A stretch of DNA of 64,000 nt from Aliiroseovarius sp. S1123. GTDB taxonomy: Bacteria; Pseudomonadota; Alphaproteobacteria; Rhodobacterales; Rhodobacteraceae. A model generated the notes under the pieces. It had not been told where the DNA came from and ran no database searches. It saw only the letters and a list, made by a program, of their open reading frames with translations. A program made the translations under genes and the position numbers. Within the stretch, counting starts at the first letter, position 1; the number at the start of each line of letters is the position of its first letter. Positions 1 to 8,633 of the stretch are shown here, in pieces. The DNA lies in contig NZ_JALKBE010000003.1 of assembly GCF_023015885.1 (NCBI RefSeq), positions 248,001 through 312,000 of the forward strand. The letters run 5' to 3'.

Positions 1-268
1 TGCGGGCATTGTCCAGCGGGCAAACGTCGGGGCAGAACGTATAGCCGAAATAGACCAGCGTGGGCTTGGTGATCACGTCTTTCTCGGTCACAAGAGCGCC
101 GGTTTCATCGGTCAGCTCGAACGGACCCCCGATTGAAGCAACGCCGGTTCCGATGGCACCTGCACGGCATTCAGCAAACGCATCCTCTTCCCCGCTGGTG
201 ACAAACCATGTCACCCCGACCAGCGCCACAATCGCCGTTGCGGCCGTCACAGCATAGATGCGTTGCAT
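1..268 (-). CDS. SCO1/SenC/PrrC family copper chaperone (partial, 3' end outside window)
   Basis: SCO/SenC proteins are membrane-anchored copper-binding proteins used to assemble the CuA centre of cytochrome oxidase; in Rhodobacter they also feed redox information to RegB. Only the first 89 codons are present and the gene runs off the left edge. A hydrophobic anchor occupies about residues 5-23, and the copper-binding CxxxC motif is visible as CPDVC at residues 79-83. The ATG was chosen because GGAG lies seven bases upstream. It is divergent from regB across about 100 bp, the arrangement known for senC and regB in Rhodobacter. Family assignment is firm. Confidence 0.88.
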   Translation of the reverse strand, partial: MQRIYAVTAATAIVALVGVTWFVTSGEEDAFAECRAGAIGTGVASIGGPFELTDETGALVTEKDVITKPTLVYFGYTFCPDVCPLDNAR

Positions 269-372
269 AGAAAATCTCCGGTTTGTTCGCGTGGGCATTG
301 ATCCTGCCTTTCGTCACGACTAGCAAGAGAACACATTGACGCAACCGAAAAAGCTAACTCAGTTAATCACAA

Positions 373-1788
373 ATGGCGGAACAACAGACAGACCCGGCCA
401 CTGATGCCGCCCTTGGCAGCCAGCACCGCAGCTGGGTGCGCCTGCGCACTCTGATCCTTTTGCGCTGGGCAGCGATTGCGGGTCAGATCGTGGCAATTGC
501 CGTGGCAGTTCAGTTCTTTACGGTTCAGATCCCGTTTGGTTTGGTCGCCGCTGTCATTGGGGTCGCGGTGACCGCCAATCTTGTCTCCAGCACGCTTTTC
601 CCGCGCAACACCCGGCTGAACGAACGTCAAGCCACCGGCATTCTGGTGTTCGACACGCTGCAGTTGGGCCTGATGATGTTGCTGACGGGCGGCATTCACA
701 ACCCGTTCATGGTGCTGATCCTTGCCCCGGTAACTGTTGCTGCGACCGCGTTGTCGACACGCTCGACCATCATCGTCGGTGCTGTCGCTGTCGCCGCGAC
801 CAGTTTGGTGACGTGGGTCAACATTCCGCTTCAGACCGCAACTGGCGTTCTGCAAATGCCCGAGCTGTTCGTGTTCGGCCTTTGGGTCTCGGTTACGATC
901 TCGGTCGGGTTTATCGGACTTTACACGCACCGGATCTCGTCCGAGATGCGTTCGATGTCCGAGGCGTTGCTCGCCACGCAAATGGCCCTGTCCCGCGAGC
1001 AGAACCTGACCGATCTGGGCGGGGTTGTGGCTGCCGCCGCACACGAACTTGGCACCCCGCTGGCGACGATCAAGCTGGTCTCATCCGAGCTGGTTGAAGA
1101 ACTGAACGGCGACGACGAACTGCGCGACGACGCCCGCCTAATCGGCGAACAGGCCGACCGCTGCCGGGACATCCTGCAATCCATGGGCCGCGCCGGCAAA
1201 GATGACATGCTGGTCAAGCACGCCCCCCTGATCGCCCTGATCGAAGAGGCCGCCGAGCCCCACCGCGAACGCGGCAAGGCGCTTGAGATCGAAATCACCT
1301 GCACCGAGGCAGACCCCCTTGACCAACCCATCCTGATGCGCCGCCCCGAGATCATCCACGGGTTGCGCAACCTGATCCAAAACGCGGTGGATTTCGCCTC
1401 GACCAAGGTCTGGATCGAACTGTGCTGGAATGACGAGCGCATCATCATCCGCATTCTGGACGACGGCAAGGGATACTCGCCGCAGGTGCTGGGCTGGATC
1501 GGGGACCCGTTCATTCGCCGCCGCAAATCACAGGCAGAGCGCGGCCAGCGTCAGGCCTATAAAGGGATGGGGCTGGGTCTGTTCATCGCCAAGACGCTTT
1601 TGGAGCGTACTGGGGCCACGCTGCATTTCGCCAACGCCTCGTCTCCCTATACCGGCCGCCCCCACCCGCGCGAGAAATCTGGCGCGATTGCGCAGGTGGA
1701 GTGGAAACGCGGCACACGCGGGCTCGAGGCCGCGGACACCAGCGGCGCGCTGGGCGAGAACATCCATTTCACCCACGATGCGGGTTGA
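373..1788 (+). CDS. regB: Redox sensor histidine kinase RegB/PrrB
   Basis: RegB is the membrane sensor kinase that phosphorylates RegA/PrrA when the respiratory chain is reduced, controlling photosynthesis, nitrogen fixation and respiratory genes in this family. The 471-residue protein has six hydrophobic segments (about residues 25-185), the quinone-binding heptad GGIHNPF at 106-112, an H-box AAHELGTPLA with phospho-accepting His224, the redox-active cysteine Cys264 in DRCRDIL, and a C-terminal ATPase domain (DDGKGYS; GMGLGLFIAKTLLE). Both known redox switches are therefore intact. regA is not in the window but would be expected beyond senC. No strong ribosome binding site precedes the ATG. 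Confidence 0.95.
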   Translation: MAEQQTDPATDAALGSQHRSWVRLRTLILLRWAAIAGQIVAIAVAVQFFTVQIPFGLVAAVIGVAVTANLVSSTLFPRNTRLNERQATGILVFDTLQLGLMMLLTGGIHNPFMVLILAPVTVAATALSTRSTIIVGAVAVAATSLVTWVNIPLQTATGVLQMPELFVFGLWVSVTISVGFIGLYTHRISSEMRSMSEALLATQMALSREQNLTDLGGVVAAAAHELGTPLATIKLVSSELVEELNGDDELRDDARLIGEQADRCRDILQSMGRAGKDDMLVKHAPLIALIEEAAEPHRERGKALEIEITCTEADPLDQPILMRRPEIIHGLRNLIQNAVDFASTKVWIELCWNDERIIIRILDDGKGYSPQVLGWIGDPFIRRRKSQAERGQRQAYKGMGLGLFIAKTLLERTGATLHFANASSPYTGRPHPREKSGAIAQVEWKRGTRGLEAADTSGALGENIHFTHDAG

Positions 1789-1820
1789 AAAACCCTGTGC
1801 GAACAAAGCGTTCGACCGGA

Positions 1821-1836
1821 TTAAGCCTTCATTAAC
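1821..1836. promoter_or_regulatory. Perfect CtrA-type binding site
   Basis: TTAA-GCCTTCA-TTAAC matches the full CtrA consensus TTAA-N7-TTAAC exactly. It lies 67 bp before the start of the PAS-domain gene and just after the regB stop, where it can control the PAS gene. A further GTTAAC follows at 1851-1856. CtrA is the cell-cycle/motility response regulator of alphaproteobacteria; occupancy here is inferred from sequence only. Confidence 0.7.
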
Positions 1837-1902
1837 CACACTAGCTTAGAGTTAACCCGTTGATAACGCGGGTGGCAGACCGCCGAAACGACAGGTGTGG
1901 AC

Positions 1903-3486
1903 ATGATGAATACTCTTTACGCGGTGGGGCTGGTGCTGACGGCCCTGACGATCTCGATCGCGGCGCTTTACATCCTTTCCGTGCTGGACCCGGCGCGGGA
2001 TCGCAAGCTGCGCAAACGGACCTCGCAGGAAAAAGACAGCGTCGTCTTTCTGTTTGATGATCAGATGCTCACGGATGTGACCCCGGCAGGGCGGCAGATC
2101 CTTGACGCGCTTCCACGACACAACTCCGGGTCCGACTGGCAGCATCTGTCCCAAATTCTTGACGCACGTTTTCCCAACCTCTCGGATCAGGTCGCAGATC
2201 TGGCCGAACTTGGCACCCTGTCCATCCCATCCGTCGACGGGGCGCATCGGATAGACGCGGAATGGCGCGATGGGTTGGCCCGGATCCAACTGGTCACCTC
2301 CGGCACCGAGGGCACGGCCCCCACCGTCGACCGCGTCAGCTTTGACGCCATGCGGGACGAGTTGGACGGGCTGCGCGCGATTGCCCATCATGCACCGGTT
2401 ATGATGTGGCGCGAGGATGCGAACGGCAAGATTACGTGGGCCAACAAGACTTATCTGGATCAGGCCGCCGACCCGGATGCCGCGGACGGTGTCGCCAGCT
2501 GGCCCCCGCAAAAGCTGTTTGATCGCCCCCGGCTTGCGGATGCCAAGACCCTTGAGACCCCGCGCCGTGTGGCCGTGCAACTTCCCACCGATGGTGAACG
2601 CCATTGGTTCGAGCTTCACGACGCCCCCTTGGGGACCGAGACCCTGCTGACCGCCATTCCCGTGGATCGCGTGGTGAATGCCGAGAGATCACGGACCGAA
2701 TTCGTTGCGACCCTGACCAAAACCTTCGCGCATCTTCCCATCGGTCTGGCCATTTTCGACCGCAAGCGACAGCTGACCCTATTCAACCCGGCCCTCACCG
2801 ACATTCTGGCGCTGGACGCCTCGTTTCTGGTGGGCAAACCGACGCTGTTCACCTTCCTGGATCGTCTGCGCGAAAAGCGGATGATGCCCGAACCGAAGGA
2901 CTATGTTTCGTGGCGTCAGCAGATGTCAGATTTGGAAAGCGCAGCGGTACACGGCACGTACGAGGAAACATGGTCCCTGCCTACCGGCCAGACCTATCGC
3001 ATCACCGGGCGCCCCCATCCGGATGGCGCCGTGGCCTTCCTGTTCGAGGACATTACCTCGGAAATCTCGCTGACCCGCCGCTTCCGCCGCGAGCTTGAGA
3101 TGGGCCAGTCCGCGCTGGATTGTATCGAGGATGCAATCGCCATCTTCTCGCCCGGCGGCGTGCTGTCAATGTCGAACGCGGCCTATACCAAGCTGTGGGG
3201 TAATGATCCGTCGACCACGTTGGACGACATCAATTTGGGAGACGCGATCCGCACATGGCGCGGCACCGCCGGCGACACGCCCGTCTGGCGTATGCTGAAG
3301 GAATTCGTGGCTGCGCACGGCGAACGTCAGACATGGTCCGACCATATCGCCCTTCTGGACGGGCGACAGGTCGAATGCCATTTCGTCCCCTTGGTGCGCG
3401 GCGCCACAATGGCGCGTTTCCATGTCCGCCCCGCCCAGCGCGACCTGAAGCCTGCACCAAGCACGGCCTTGTCTTTGGCCCCCTGA
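1903..3486 (+). CDS. Membrane-anchored PAS-domain protein lacking a kinase domain (probable DivL-like CtrA-pathway protein)
   Basis: A 527-residue protein with one N-terminal membrane helix (about residues 4-27), a charged stretch, and three PAS-like repeats starting near residues 158 (APVMMWREDANGKITWAN), 275 (LPIGLAIFDRKRQLTLFN) and 403 (IEDAIAIFSPGGVLSMSN). No HisKA or HATPase motifs follow, so it cannot itself be a kinase. DivL proteins of Rhodobacterales are PAS proteins that modulate CckA and hence CtrA; the perfect CtrA site upstream supports that identity, but I cannot confirm orthology. The ATG at 1903 is preferred over a GTG at 1897 because AGG at 1893-1895 is seven bases upstream of it. 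It lies downstream of regB and upstream of tsaE. Confidence 0.6.
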   Translation: MMNTLYAVGLVLTALTISIAALYILSVLDPARDRKLRKRTSQEKDSVVFLFDDQMLTDVTPAGRQILDALPRHNSGSDWQHLSQILDARFPNLSDQVADLAELGTLSIPSVDGAHRIDAEWRDGLARIQLVTSGTEGTAPTVDRVSFDAMRDELDGLRAIAHHAPVMMWREDANGKITWANKTYLDQAADPDAADGVASWPPQKLFDRPRLADAKTLETPRRVAVQLPTDGERHWFELHDAPLGTETLLTAIPVDRVVNAERSRTEFVATLTKTFAHLPIGLAIFDRKRQLTLFNPALTDILALDASFLVGKPTLFTFLDRLREKRMMPEPKDYVSWRQQMSDLESAAVHGTYEETWSLPTGQTYRITGRPHPDGAVAFLFEDITSEISLTRRFRRELEMGQSALDCIEDAIAIFSPGGVLSMSNAAYTKLWGNDPSTTLDDINLGDAIRTWRGTAGDTPVWRMLKEFVAAHGERQTWSDHIALLDGRQVECHFVPLVRGATMARFHVRPAQRDLKPAPSTALSLAP

Positions 3487-3543
3487 CACCGGGCAACGTG
3501 ATCTGGCCTTGCACCGACGCGCAGGGCGTCTAAAACTCGTGCC

Positions 3544-4038
3544 ATGACGCACGCCTTTCATCATGATCTTGCATTTACAACCCCGGATCAGACCACCGCA
3601 TTTGCCGAAGCACTTGCCCAGCAACTGGTGCCGGGCGATGTGATCCTGCTGTCCGGTGGGATCGGGGCGGGAAAGACGCATTTTGCCCGCGCAGTGATCC
3701 AATCCCGCCTTGCCGCGCAGGGTCTGGTTGAAGACGTGCCCTCGCCGACCTTCACGTTGGTGCAGACCTATGACGACACCACCTGCGAGATCTGGCATTC
3801 CGACCTTTATCGCCTGACGCACCCGGACGAAGTGGAAGAGCTGGGCTTGATCGACGCGTTTGAGACCGCCATTTGCCTAGTCGAATGGCCCGACCGTCTG
3901 GGCGAGCTGCTGCCGCAAAGCGCGCTGTTCCTTGAGTTCTCGACGGGCGACGCATCTGAAGACCCCGACCTCAGGCACGTCCAAATTTCGGGACCCGCAG
4001 AGAACTGGGAAACCCGCATCCAAAAGGCGCTGCCATGA
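3544..4038 (+). CDS. tsaE: tRNA t6A37 threonylcarbamoyltransferase complex ATPase TsaE
   Basis: TsaE is the ATPase that works with TsaB and TsaD to make N6-threonylcarbamoyladenosine at position 37 of ANN-decoding tRNAs. The 164-residue length is normal. The P-loop GGIGAGKT is at residues 38-45, followed by the family motifs PSPTFTLVQ, HSDLYRL and LVEWPDR. Its stop overlaps the start of amgK by four bases (ATGA), so it heads the tsaE-amgK-murU-addB-addA run. Confidence 0.95.
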   Translation: MTHAFHHDLAFTTPDQTTAFAEALAQQLVPGDVILLSGGIGAGKTHFARAVIQSRLAAQGLVEDVPSPTFTLVQTYDDTTCEIWHSDLYRLTHPDEVEELGLIDAFETAICLVEWPDRLGELLPQSALFLEFSTGDASEDPDLRHVQISGPAENWETRIQKALP

Positions 4039-5027
4039 GCGATGATCGCGCGCAGGAGCGCCGCCAGTTCTTGAACTCGACCGACTGGGCCGATGCGCCC
4101 TTCCTGCCTCTGACCGGGGATGCTTCGTCCCGCCGCTATTTCCGCGCACATGGCGCACACCCCGCGATCCTGATGGACGCCCCGCCGCCGACCTGCGGTT
4201 CGATGCAGGGTTTTGTCGATATCGCGCGTTACCTTGCGGGACTTGGCCTGTCCGCCCCGAAGATCTATGCAGCAGATCTGCAAAGCGGCTTCCTGCTGCT
4301 TGCGGATTTCGGGGATGACGATTTCGCGTCCATGATCAACCGAGACCCATCGCTTGAAAATAGTCTCTACTCCGCTGCAATTGACGTAATTCATACCGTT
4401 CTGGACGCAACGCCCGCGCCGGTCGTCACCTATGGCATCAGCGAAATGGCGCAAGCTTGCGACTTGGCTTTCCTGCACTATACGCCCCAATCCGCCACCG
4501 TAGTGAAGGACGCCCTGGGTGCCATCGAAGAAGCGCTGGTCCCCTTCGACACCACCCTTCGCACATCCCTGCGTGACTTCCACGCGCAGAACCTACACTG
4601 GCTGCCGGATCGAGAGGGCACCTCCCGCGTTGGGCTGCTCGACTTTCAGGACGCAGTGAACACGTTGCCCAGCTATGATCTGGTCTCGCTTCTGCGCGAT
4701 GTGCGGCGCGATGTGTCGGTCGATTTGGCCCAATCCGCACGAGCAGCCTTCGCGATACGCCGTGGGCTCGATCAGAGCGCATTTGAAGACGAGTTCCACA
4801 TTGTTGCCGTACAGCGCAACCTCCGCATCCTTGGCATTTTCTCCCGCTTGTCGCAGCAGATGGGCAAGCCGCATTATGTTGACCTGATCCCAAGGGTCTG
4901 GACCCTGCTGCAGGACGACCTTCGCCACCCGCCGCTTGCGAAACTACGCACCCAACTAAACGCGATCCTGCCCGAACCCAGCGCCACCCATCTTGAAAGG
5001 CTCAGACAGCCATGCCCGACACAGTGA
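4035..5027 (+). CDS. amgK: Aminoglycoside-phosphotransferase-fold amino-sugar kinase, AmgK type
   Basis: AmgK phosphorylates the anomeric hydroxyl of N-acetylmuramic acid and N-acetylglucosamine recovered from peptidoglycan, giving the 1-phosphate used by MurU. The 330-residue protein has the APH-fold N-lobe (LTGDASSRRYFR), the catalytic loop as LRDFHAQNLHW and the metal-binding LLDFQDAV. The family alone does not fix the substrate; assignment rests on the immediately downstream, overlapping murU-like gene, the pairing described for Pseudomonas AmgK/MurU. Overlaps tsaE by 4 bp and murU by 16 bp. Confidence 0.82.
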   Translation: MSDDRAQERRQFLNSTDWADAPFLPLTGDASSRRYFRAHGAHPAILMDAPPPTCGSMQGFVDIARYLAGLGLSAPKIYAADLQSGFLLLADFGDDDFASMINRDPSLENSLYSAAIDVIHTVLDATPAPVVTYGISEMAQACDLAFLHYTPQSATVVKDALGAIEEALVPFDTTLRTSLRDFHAQNLHWLPDREGTSRVGLLDFQDAVNTLPSYDLVSLLRDVRRDVSVDLAQSARAAFAIRRGLDQSAFEDEFHIVAVQRNLRILGIFSRLSQQMGKPHYVDLIPRVWTLLQDDLRHPPLAKLRTQLNAILPEPSATHLERLRQPCPTQ

Positions 5028-5695
5028 TGATCTTTGCCGCCGGGCGCGGCACCCGCATGGGCGCGCTGACCGCAGCACAACCGAAGCCGATGATCCCCGT
5101 CGCCGGGAAACCCCTTCTGGACCATGCGCTGGATATTGTGGACGCGGCAGACGGCGTCTCGCAGATCATTGTGAACACGCATTATCTGGCAGACCAGATC
5201 CACGCGCATTTGGCTGGCCGGGACATCCTTTTCTCACACGAAGATACGCTGCTGGAAACGGGCGGAGGTCTAAAACAGGCTCTAACCTTGCACAAAACCG
5301 CCTCACTGTTCACCCTCAACGCCGATGCGGTCTGGTCCGGCCCCAACCCGATGCAGACCCTTCTGCAAGCTTGGGATCCCGACCGGATGGACGCCCTTAT
5401 GTTGCTTGTTCCGCCCGAAAACGCCATCGGACATTTGGGACAAGGCGACTTCACGATGGCCCCAGACGGACAACTGACGCGCGGGCCGGGGCTGGTCTAT
5501 ACCGGGTGTCAGATCATCAAGACGCCCCCGGTAACGCAGGTCGAGGACGATGTCTTCTCGCTGAACGTCGCGTGGGATGCCATTCACCAAGCCGACCGCC
5601 TGTTCGGCCTGCCCTATCAGGGCGCGTGGTGTGATGTCGGGCATCCTGACGGGATTACGCTGGCCGAACAAATGCTGGGGGTCGCCGATGTTTGA
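5012..5695 (+). CDS. murU: Nucleotidyltransferase MurU (N-acetylmuramate-1-phosphate uridylyltransferase)
   Basis: MurU converts MurNAc-1-phosphate plus UTP to UDP-MurNAc, feeding recycled sugar directly into cell-wall synthesis and bypassing the fosfomycin-sensitive MurA step. The 227-residue length matches the family. The nucleotidyltransferase signature AAGRGTRMGAL is near residue 9, followed by PKPMIPVAGKPLLDHALD. It shares 16 bp with amgK and its end overlaps addB by 8 bp, so translation is probably coupled. A general sugar-nucleotide pyrophosphorylase role is possible but the amgK neighbour favours MurU. Confidence 0.85.
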   Translation: MPDTVMIFAAGRGTRMGALTAAQPKPMIPVAGKPLLDHALDIVDAADGVSQIIVNTHYLADQIHAHLAGRDILFSHEDTLLETGGGLKQALTLHKTASLFTLNADAVWSGPNPMQTLLQAWDPDRMDALMLLVPPENAIGHLGQGDFTMAPDGQLTRGPGLVYTGCQIIKTPPVTQVEDDVFSLNVAWDAIHQADRLFGLPYQGAWCDVGHPDGITLAEQMLGVADV

Positions 5696-8633
5696 GCCCT
5701 CGTCCTCAGCGCGCGTGTTCGGTGTCCCGCTCGGCGTCGACTTTCCCAAGGCGCTGGTCGAAGGGTTGCGCCGCCGCATGGATGACCGCCCACCGCACGA
5801 GATGGCGCGGATCGAACTGTTCGTGAACTCCCGCCGCATGCTGAACCGCGTGCAAAGCCTGTTTGACGATCAACCCGGATTTGTTCCGCGCCTTCGGCTG
5901 ATTACTGACCTCGCGCAGATGCCGCTGGACAGTTCGATCCCAACCGCCGTTGCGCCCCTGCGCCGTCAACTGGAACTGCACCAGTTGATCCTTGCCCTGC
6001 TCGAGCAAGAGCCCGACCTTGCCCCGAAAAGCGCCGCCTTTGATCTGGCCGACAGCGTGGCAAAGCTGATGGATGAAATGCACGGCGAAGGCGTGAATCC
6101 TGCCGCGTTAGAGACACTTGACGTCCAAGACATGTCCGAACATTGGGCACGCAGCCTACGCTTCCTGTCTCTCATCAACCCGTTTTTCGACCCCAGCGCC
6201 GGGCATGCTCCTGATGCGGAAACGCGGCAGCGCATGGTGGTGTCCAAGATCATCGAGGGCTGGCAGCACACTCCGCCCGATCATCCGATCCTGATTGCCG
6301 GCTCGACAGGGTCACGCGGCACAACCGCGCTTCTGATGCGCGCTGTCGCGCAGCTTCCTCAAGGTGCGTTGATCCTTCCGGGGTTCGATACAGACTTGCC
6401 AGATCACACATGGCGCGCGCTGGAAGACGCCCTGTCCGCCGAGGATCACCCGCAATACCGTTTCGCCACGCTTTTGAAGCAGTTGGACCTATCCCGAAGC
6501 GAAGTTCAGAACTGGTCAGAACTGCCCTCCGTCGCGCCGGAGCGCAACAAACTGATCTCTCTGGCATTGCGGCCTGCCCCGGTGACGGACCAATGGCAGA
6601 TTGAAGGGCGCATGTTCGAAGGCATCGCCCAGGCCACCGAAGGGCTGACCTTGATCGAGGCGCAAAAACCGCGGGACGAGGCGCAGGCGATCGCCGCGCT
6701 GCTTCGCCGCTCGGTCGAAGACGGGGTCAGCGTGGCTTTGATCACGCCAGACCGAAATCTGACCCGTCAGGTCACAGCCGCGCTGGATCGCTGGAACATC
6801 GAACCGGACGACAGTGCGGGGCGCCCGCTGGCTTTGTCCGCACCGGGCCGGTTCCTGCGTCAAATCACTCTTATGATGTGCGAGGCTCCGGCGGCGGATC
6901 GGCTGCTGACATTATTAAAGCATCCGCTGACCAACACGGGCGGAGACGCGCGGGGCGACCACCTGCGATGGACCCGCGATCTAGAGCTTCAGGTGCTGCG
7001 CGGCTCGGCCGCGGTCCCGGATCGTCAGACGCTTTTGGACTGGGCACAGAAATTCGAGGAAGAACCGGAACGCGCGATCTGGGCCAACTGGGTGGCCACT
7101 GTCTGCCTTGCCCCGCCGCTTGAAGGCGAGCTGCCACTGCCGGATCTTCTGACCCACCATCTTGATCTAGCGCGTGAGATCGCGCGTGGTCCGAACGGCG
7201 AGGGAACGGGCGAGTTGTGGAACCGCGCTGCGGGGCAATTGTGCCAGGATATCGTCTCGAACCTTGCGGAGAACGCAGAACATGGAGGGGATCTCTCCCC
7301 CCTTGCCTATCGCGACCTGTTCCGCTCTATCCTGTCAAAGGGCGAGGTGCGCGATCCGAATACGCCCCATCCCGGCGTGATGTTCTGGGGCACGCTCGAG
7401 GCGCGTGTGCAGGGGGCTGACCGTGTCATTCTTGCCGGGTTGAACGATGGCATCTGGCCCGAACTGCCCGGCCCAGATCCGTGGCTGAACCGCCAAATGC
7501 GGATGCAAGTGGGCCTTCCCCTGCCCGAACGCCGCGTGGGTCTATCGGCCCATGATTTCCAGCAAGCAATCGCCACGAAAGAGGTGATACTGACCCGTTC
7601 GGTCAAGGACGAGGACAGCGAAACCATTCCATCGCGCTGGCTGAACCGCATCTGCAACCTGATGGCTGGGATGTCGTCCGAGGGCGAACGGGCGCTGAAA
7701 GATATGCGCGCGCGGGGAACGCAATGGCTGGAATTTGCGCGACAGATTGATCAGCCGAACGAGACTATTTCGCCTGAAAAGCGACCGTCCCCGTCCCCAC
7801 CCCTGTCCACGCGCCCACGGCAGCTGTCGGCAACGGGTGTGACCAAACTGATCCGCGATCCTTTTGCGATCTATGCGGACAAGGTGCTGCATCTGCGCGC
7901 GTTGGATCCCCTTCTTCGCGGATCAGACGCCTTGATGCGCGGGACGGTGCTGCATGATGTGTTTGAAAACTATGTGTCGTCGCTGCCCGACAACCCCGAC
8001 CCCGTGCTCGAACAGGAACGCTTGCGCCAGATTGCAGACGACATCTTGGCCGAGCACGTGCCCAACCTTGCGACCCGCATACTATGGAAAGCGCGAATTG
8101 ACCGGATCGCGCCGTGGTTCGTTCAGCAAGAGCTGTCGCGTCGTGACTTCTCGCGCAATCTCGCGAACGAAACCTGGGGGCGCACACAGTTTGATGACCC
8201 GGATTTTGAGCTGGTGGCCAAGGCCGACCGAATTGACCGACATCAGGACGGATCACTTCTGATTTACGACTATAAAACGGGCTCGCCTCCGAACGAGAAG
8301 CAGCAAAAGCACTTCGACAAACAGTTGCTGCTCGAGGCCGTAATTGCCGAGGTCGGAGAGTTTGAAAACATCGATGCCGCGCCCGTGTCCTTGGTCAGCT
8401 ATATCGGGCTGACGCCGCAGAAAGAGGTCACAACTGACCTATCCAGCGCTGACATCTCTGCCGTGAAAGAAGAGCTTTTGGGCCTGATTAGAGCCTATAA
8501 TGACGACGCGCAGGGCTATACCTCGCGCAGGGCAATGCATATGCAGCGCTTCGCCGGAGACTATGATCATCTTGCACGCTACGGCGAATGGGATGACAGC
8601 GATGCCCCTGTGATCACGGAGGTCGGTCGATGA
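5688..8633 (+). CDS. addB: Double-strand break repair protein AddB
   Basis: AddB is one of the two nuclease/helicase-like subunits of the AddAB complex that resects double-strand breaks for RecA loading. The 981-residue protein has a degenerate helicase half (AGSTGSRGTTALLM in place of a clean Walker A) and a C-terminal PD-(D/E)XK nuclease with GTVLHDVFENYV near residue 751 and YDYKTGS near 859, followed by KQLLLEAVI. The ATG at 5688 starts MFEPSSSARVFGVP, the usual AddB N-terminus; a longer reading would run deep into murU. Contains a copy of the GTTAGAGAC motif at 6107. The stop overlaps addA by 4 bp. Confidence 0.95.
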   Translation: MFEPSSSARVFGVPLGVDFPKALVEGLRRRMDDRPPHEMARIELFVNSRRMLNRVQSLFDDQPGFVPRLRLITDLAQMPLDSSIPTAVAPLRRQLELHQLILALLEQEPDLAPKSAAFDLADSVAKLMDEMHGEGVNPAALETLDVQDMSEHWARSLRFLSLINPFFDPSAGHAPDAETRQRMVVSKIIEGWQHTPPDHPILIAGSTGSRGTTALLMRAVAQLPQGALILPGFDTDLPDHTWRALEDALSAEDHPQYRFATLLKQLDLSRSEVQNWSELPSVAPERNKLISLALRPAPVTDQWQIEGRMFEGIAQATEGLTLIEAQKPRDEAQAIAALLRRSVEDGVSVALITPDRNLTRQVTAALDRWNIEPDDSAGRPLALSAPGRFLRQITLMMCEAPAADRLLTLLKHPLTNTGGDARGDHLRWTRDLELQVLRGSAAVPDRQTLLDWAQKFEEEPERAIWANWVATVCLAPPLEGELPLPDLLTHHLDLAREIARGPNGEGTGELWNRAAGQLCQDIVSNLAENAEHGGDLSPLAYRDLFRSILSKGEVRDPNTPHPGVMFWGTLEARVQGADRVILAGLNDGIWPELPGPDPWLNRQMRMQVGLPLPERRVGLSAHDFQQAIATKEVILTRSVKDEDSETIPSRWLNRICNLMAGMSSEGERALKDMRARGTQWLEFARQIDQPNETISPEKRPSPSPPLSTRPRQLSATGVTKLIRDPFAIYADKVLHLRALDPLLRGSDALMRGTVLHDVFENYVSSLPDNPDPVLEQERLRQIADDILAEHVPNLATRILWKARIDRIAPWFVQQELSRRDFSRNLANETWGRTQFDDPDFELVAKADRIDRHQDGSLLIYDYKTGSPPNEKQQKHFDKQLLLEAVIAEVGEFENIDAAPVSLVSYIGLTPQKEVTTDLSSADISAVKEELLGLIRAYNDDAQGYTSRRAMHMQRFAGDYDHLARYGEWDDSDAPVITEVGR
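6107..6115 (+). repeat. GTTAGAGAC motif copy (inside addB)
   Basis: Exact nine-base copy of the dispersed motif. It is in frame as TTA-GAG-ACA (Leu-Glu-Thr) followed by CTT, using the uncommon Leu codon TTA. Confidence 0.6.
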
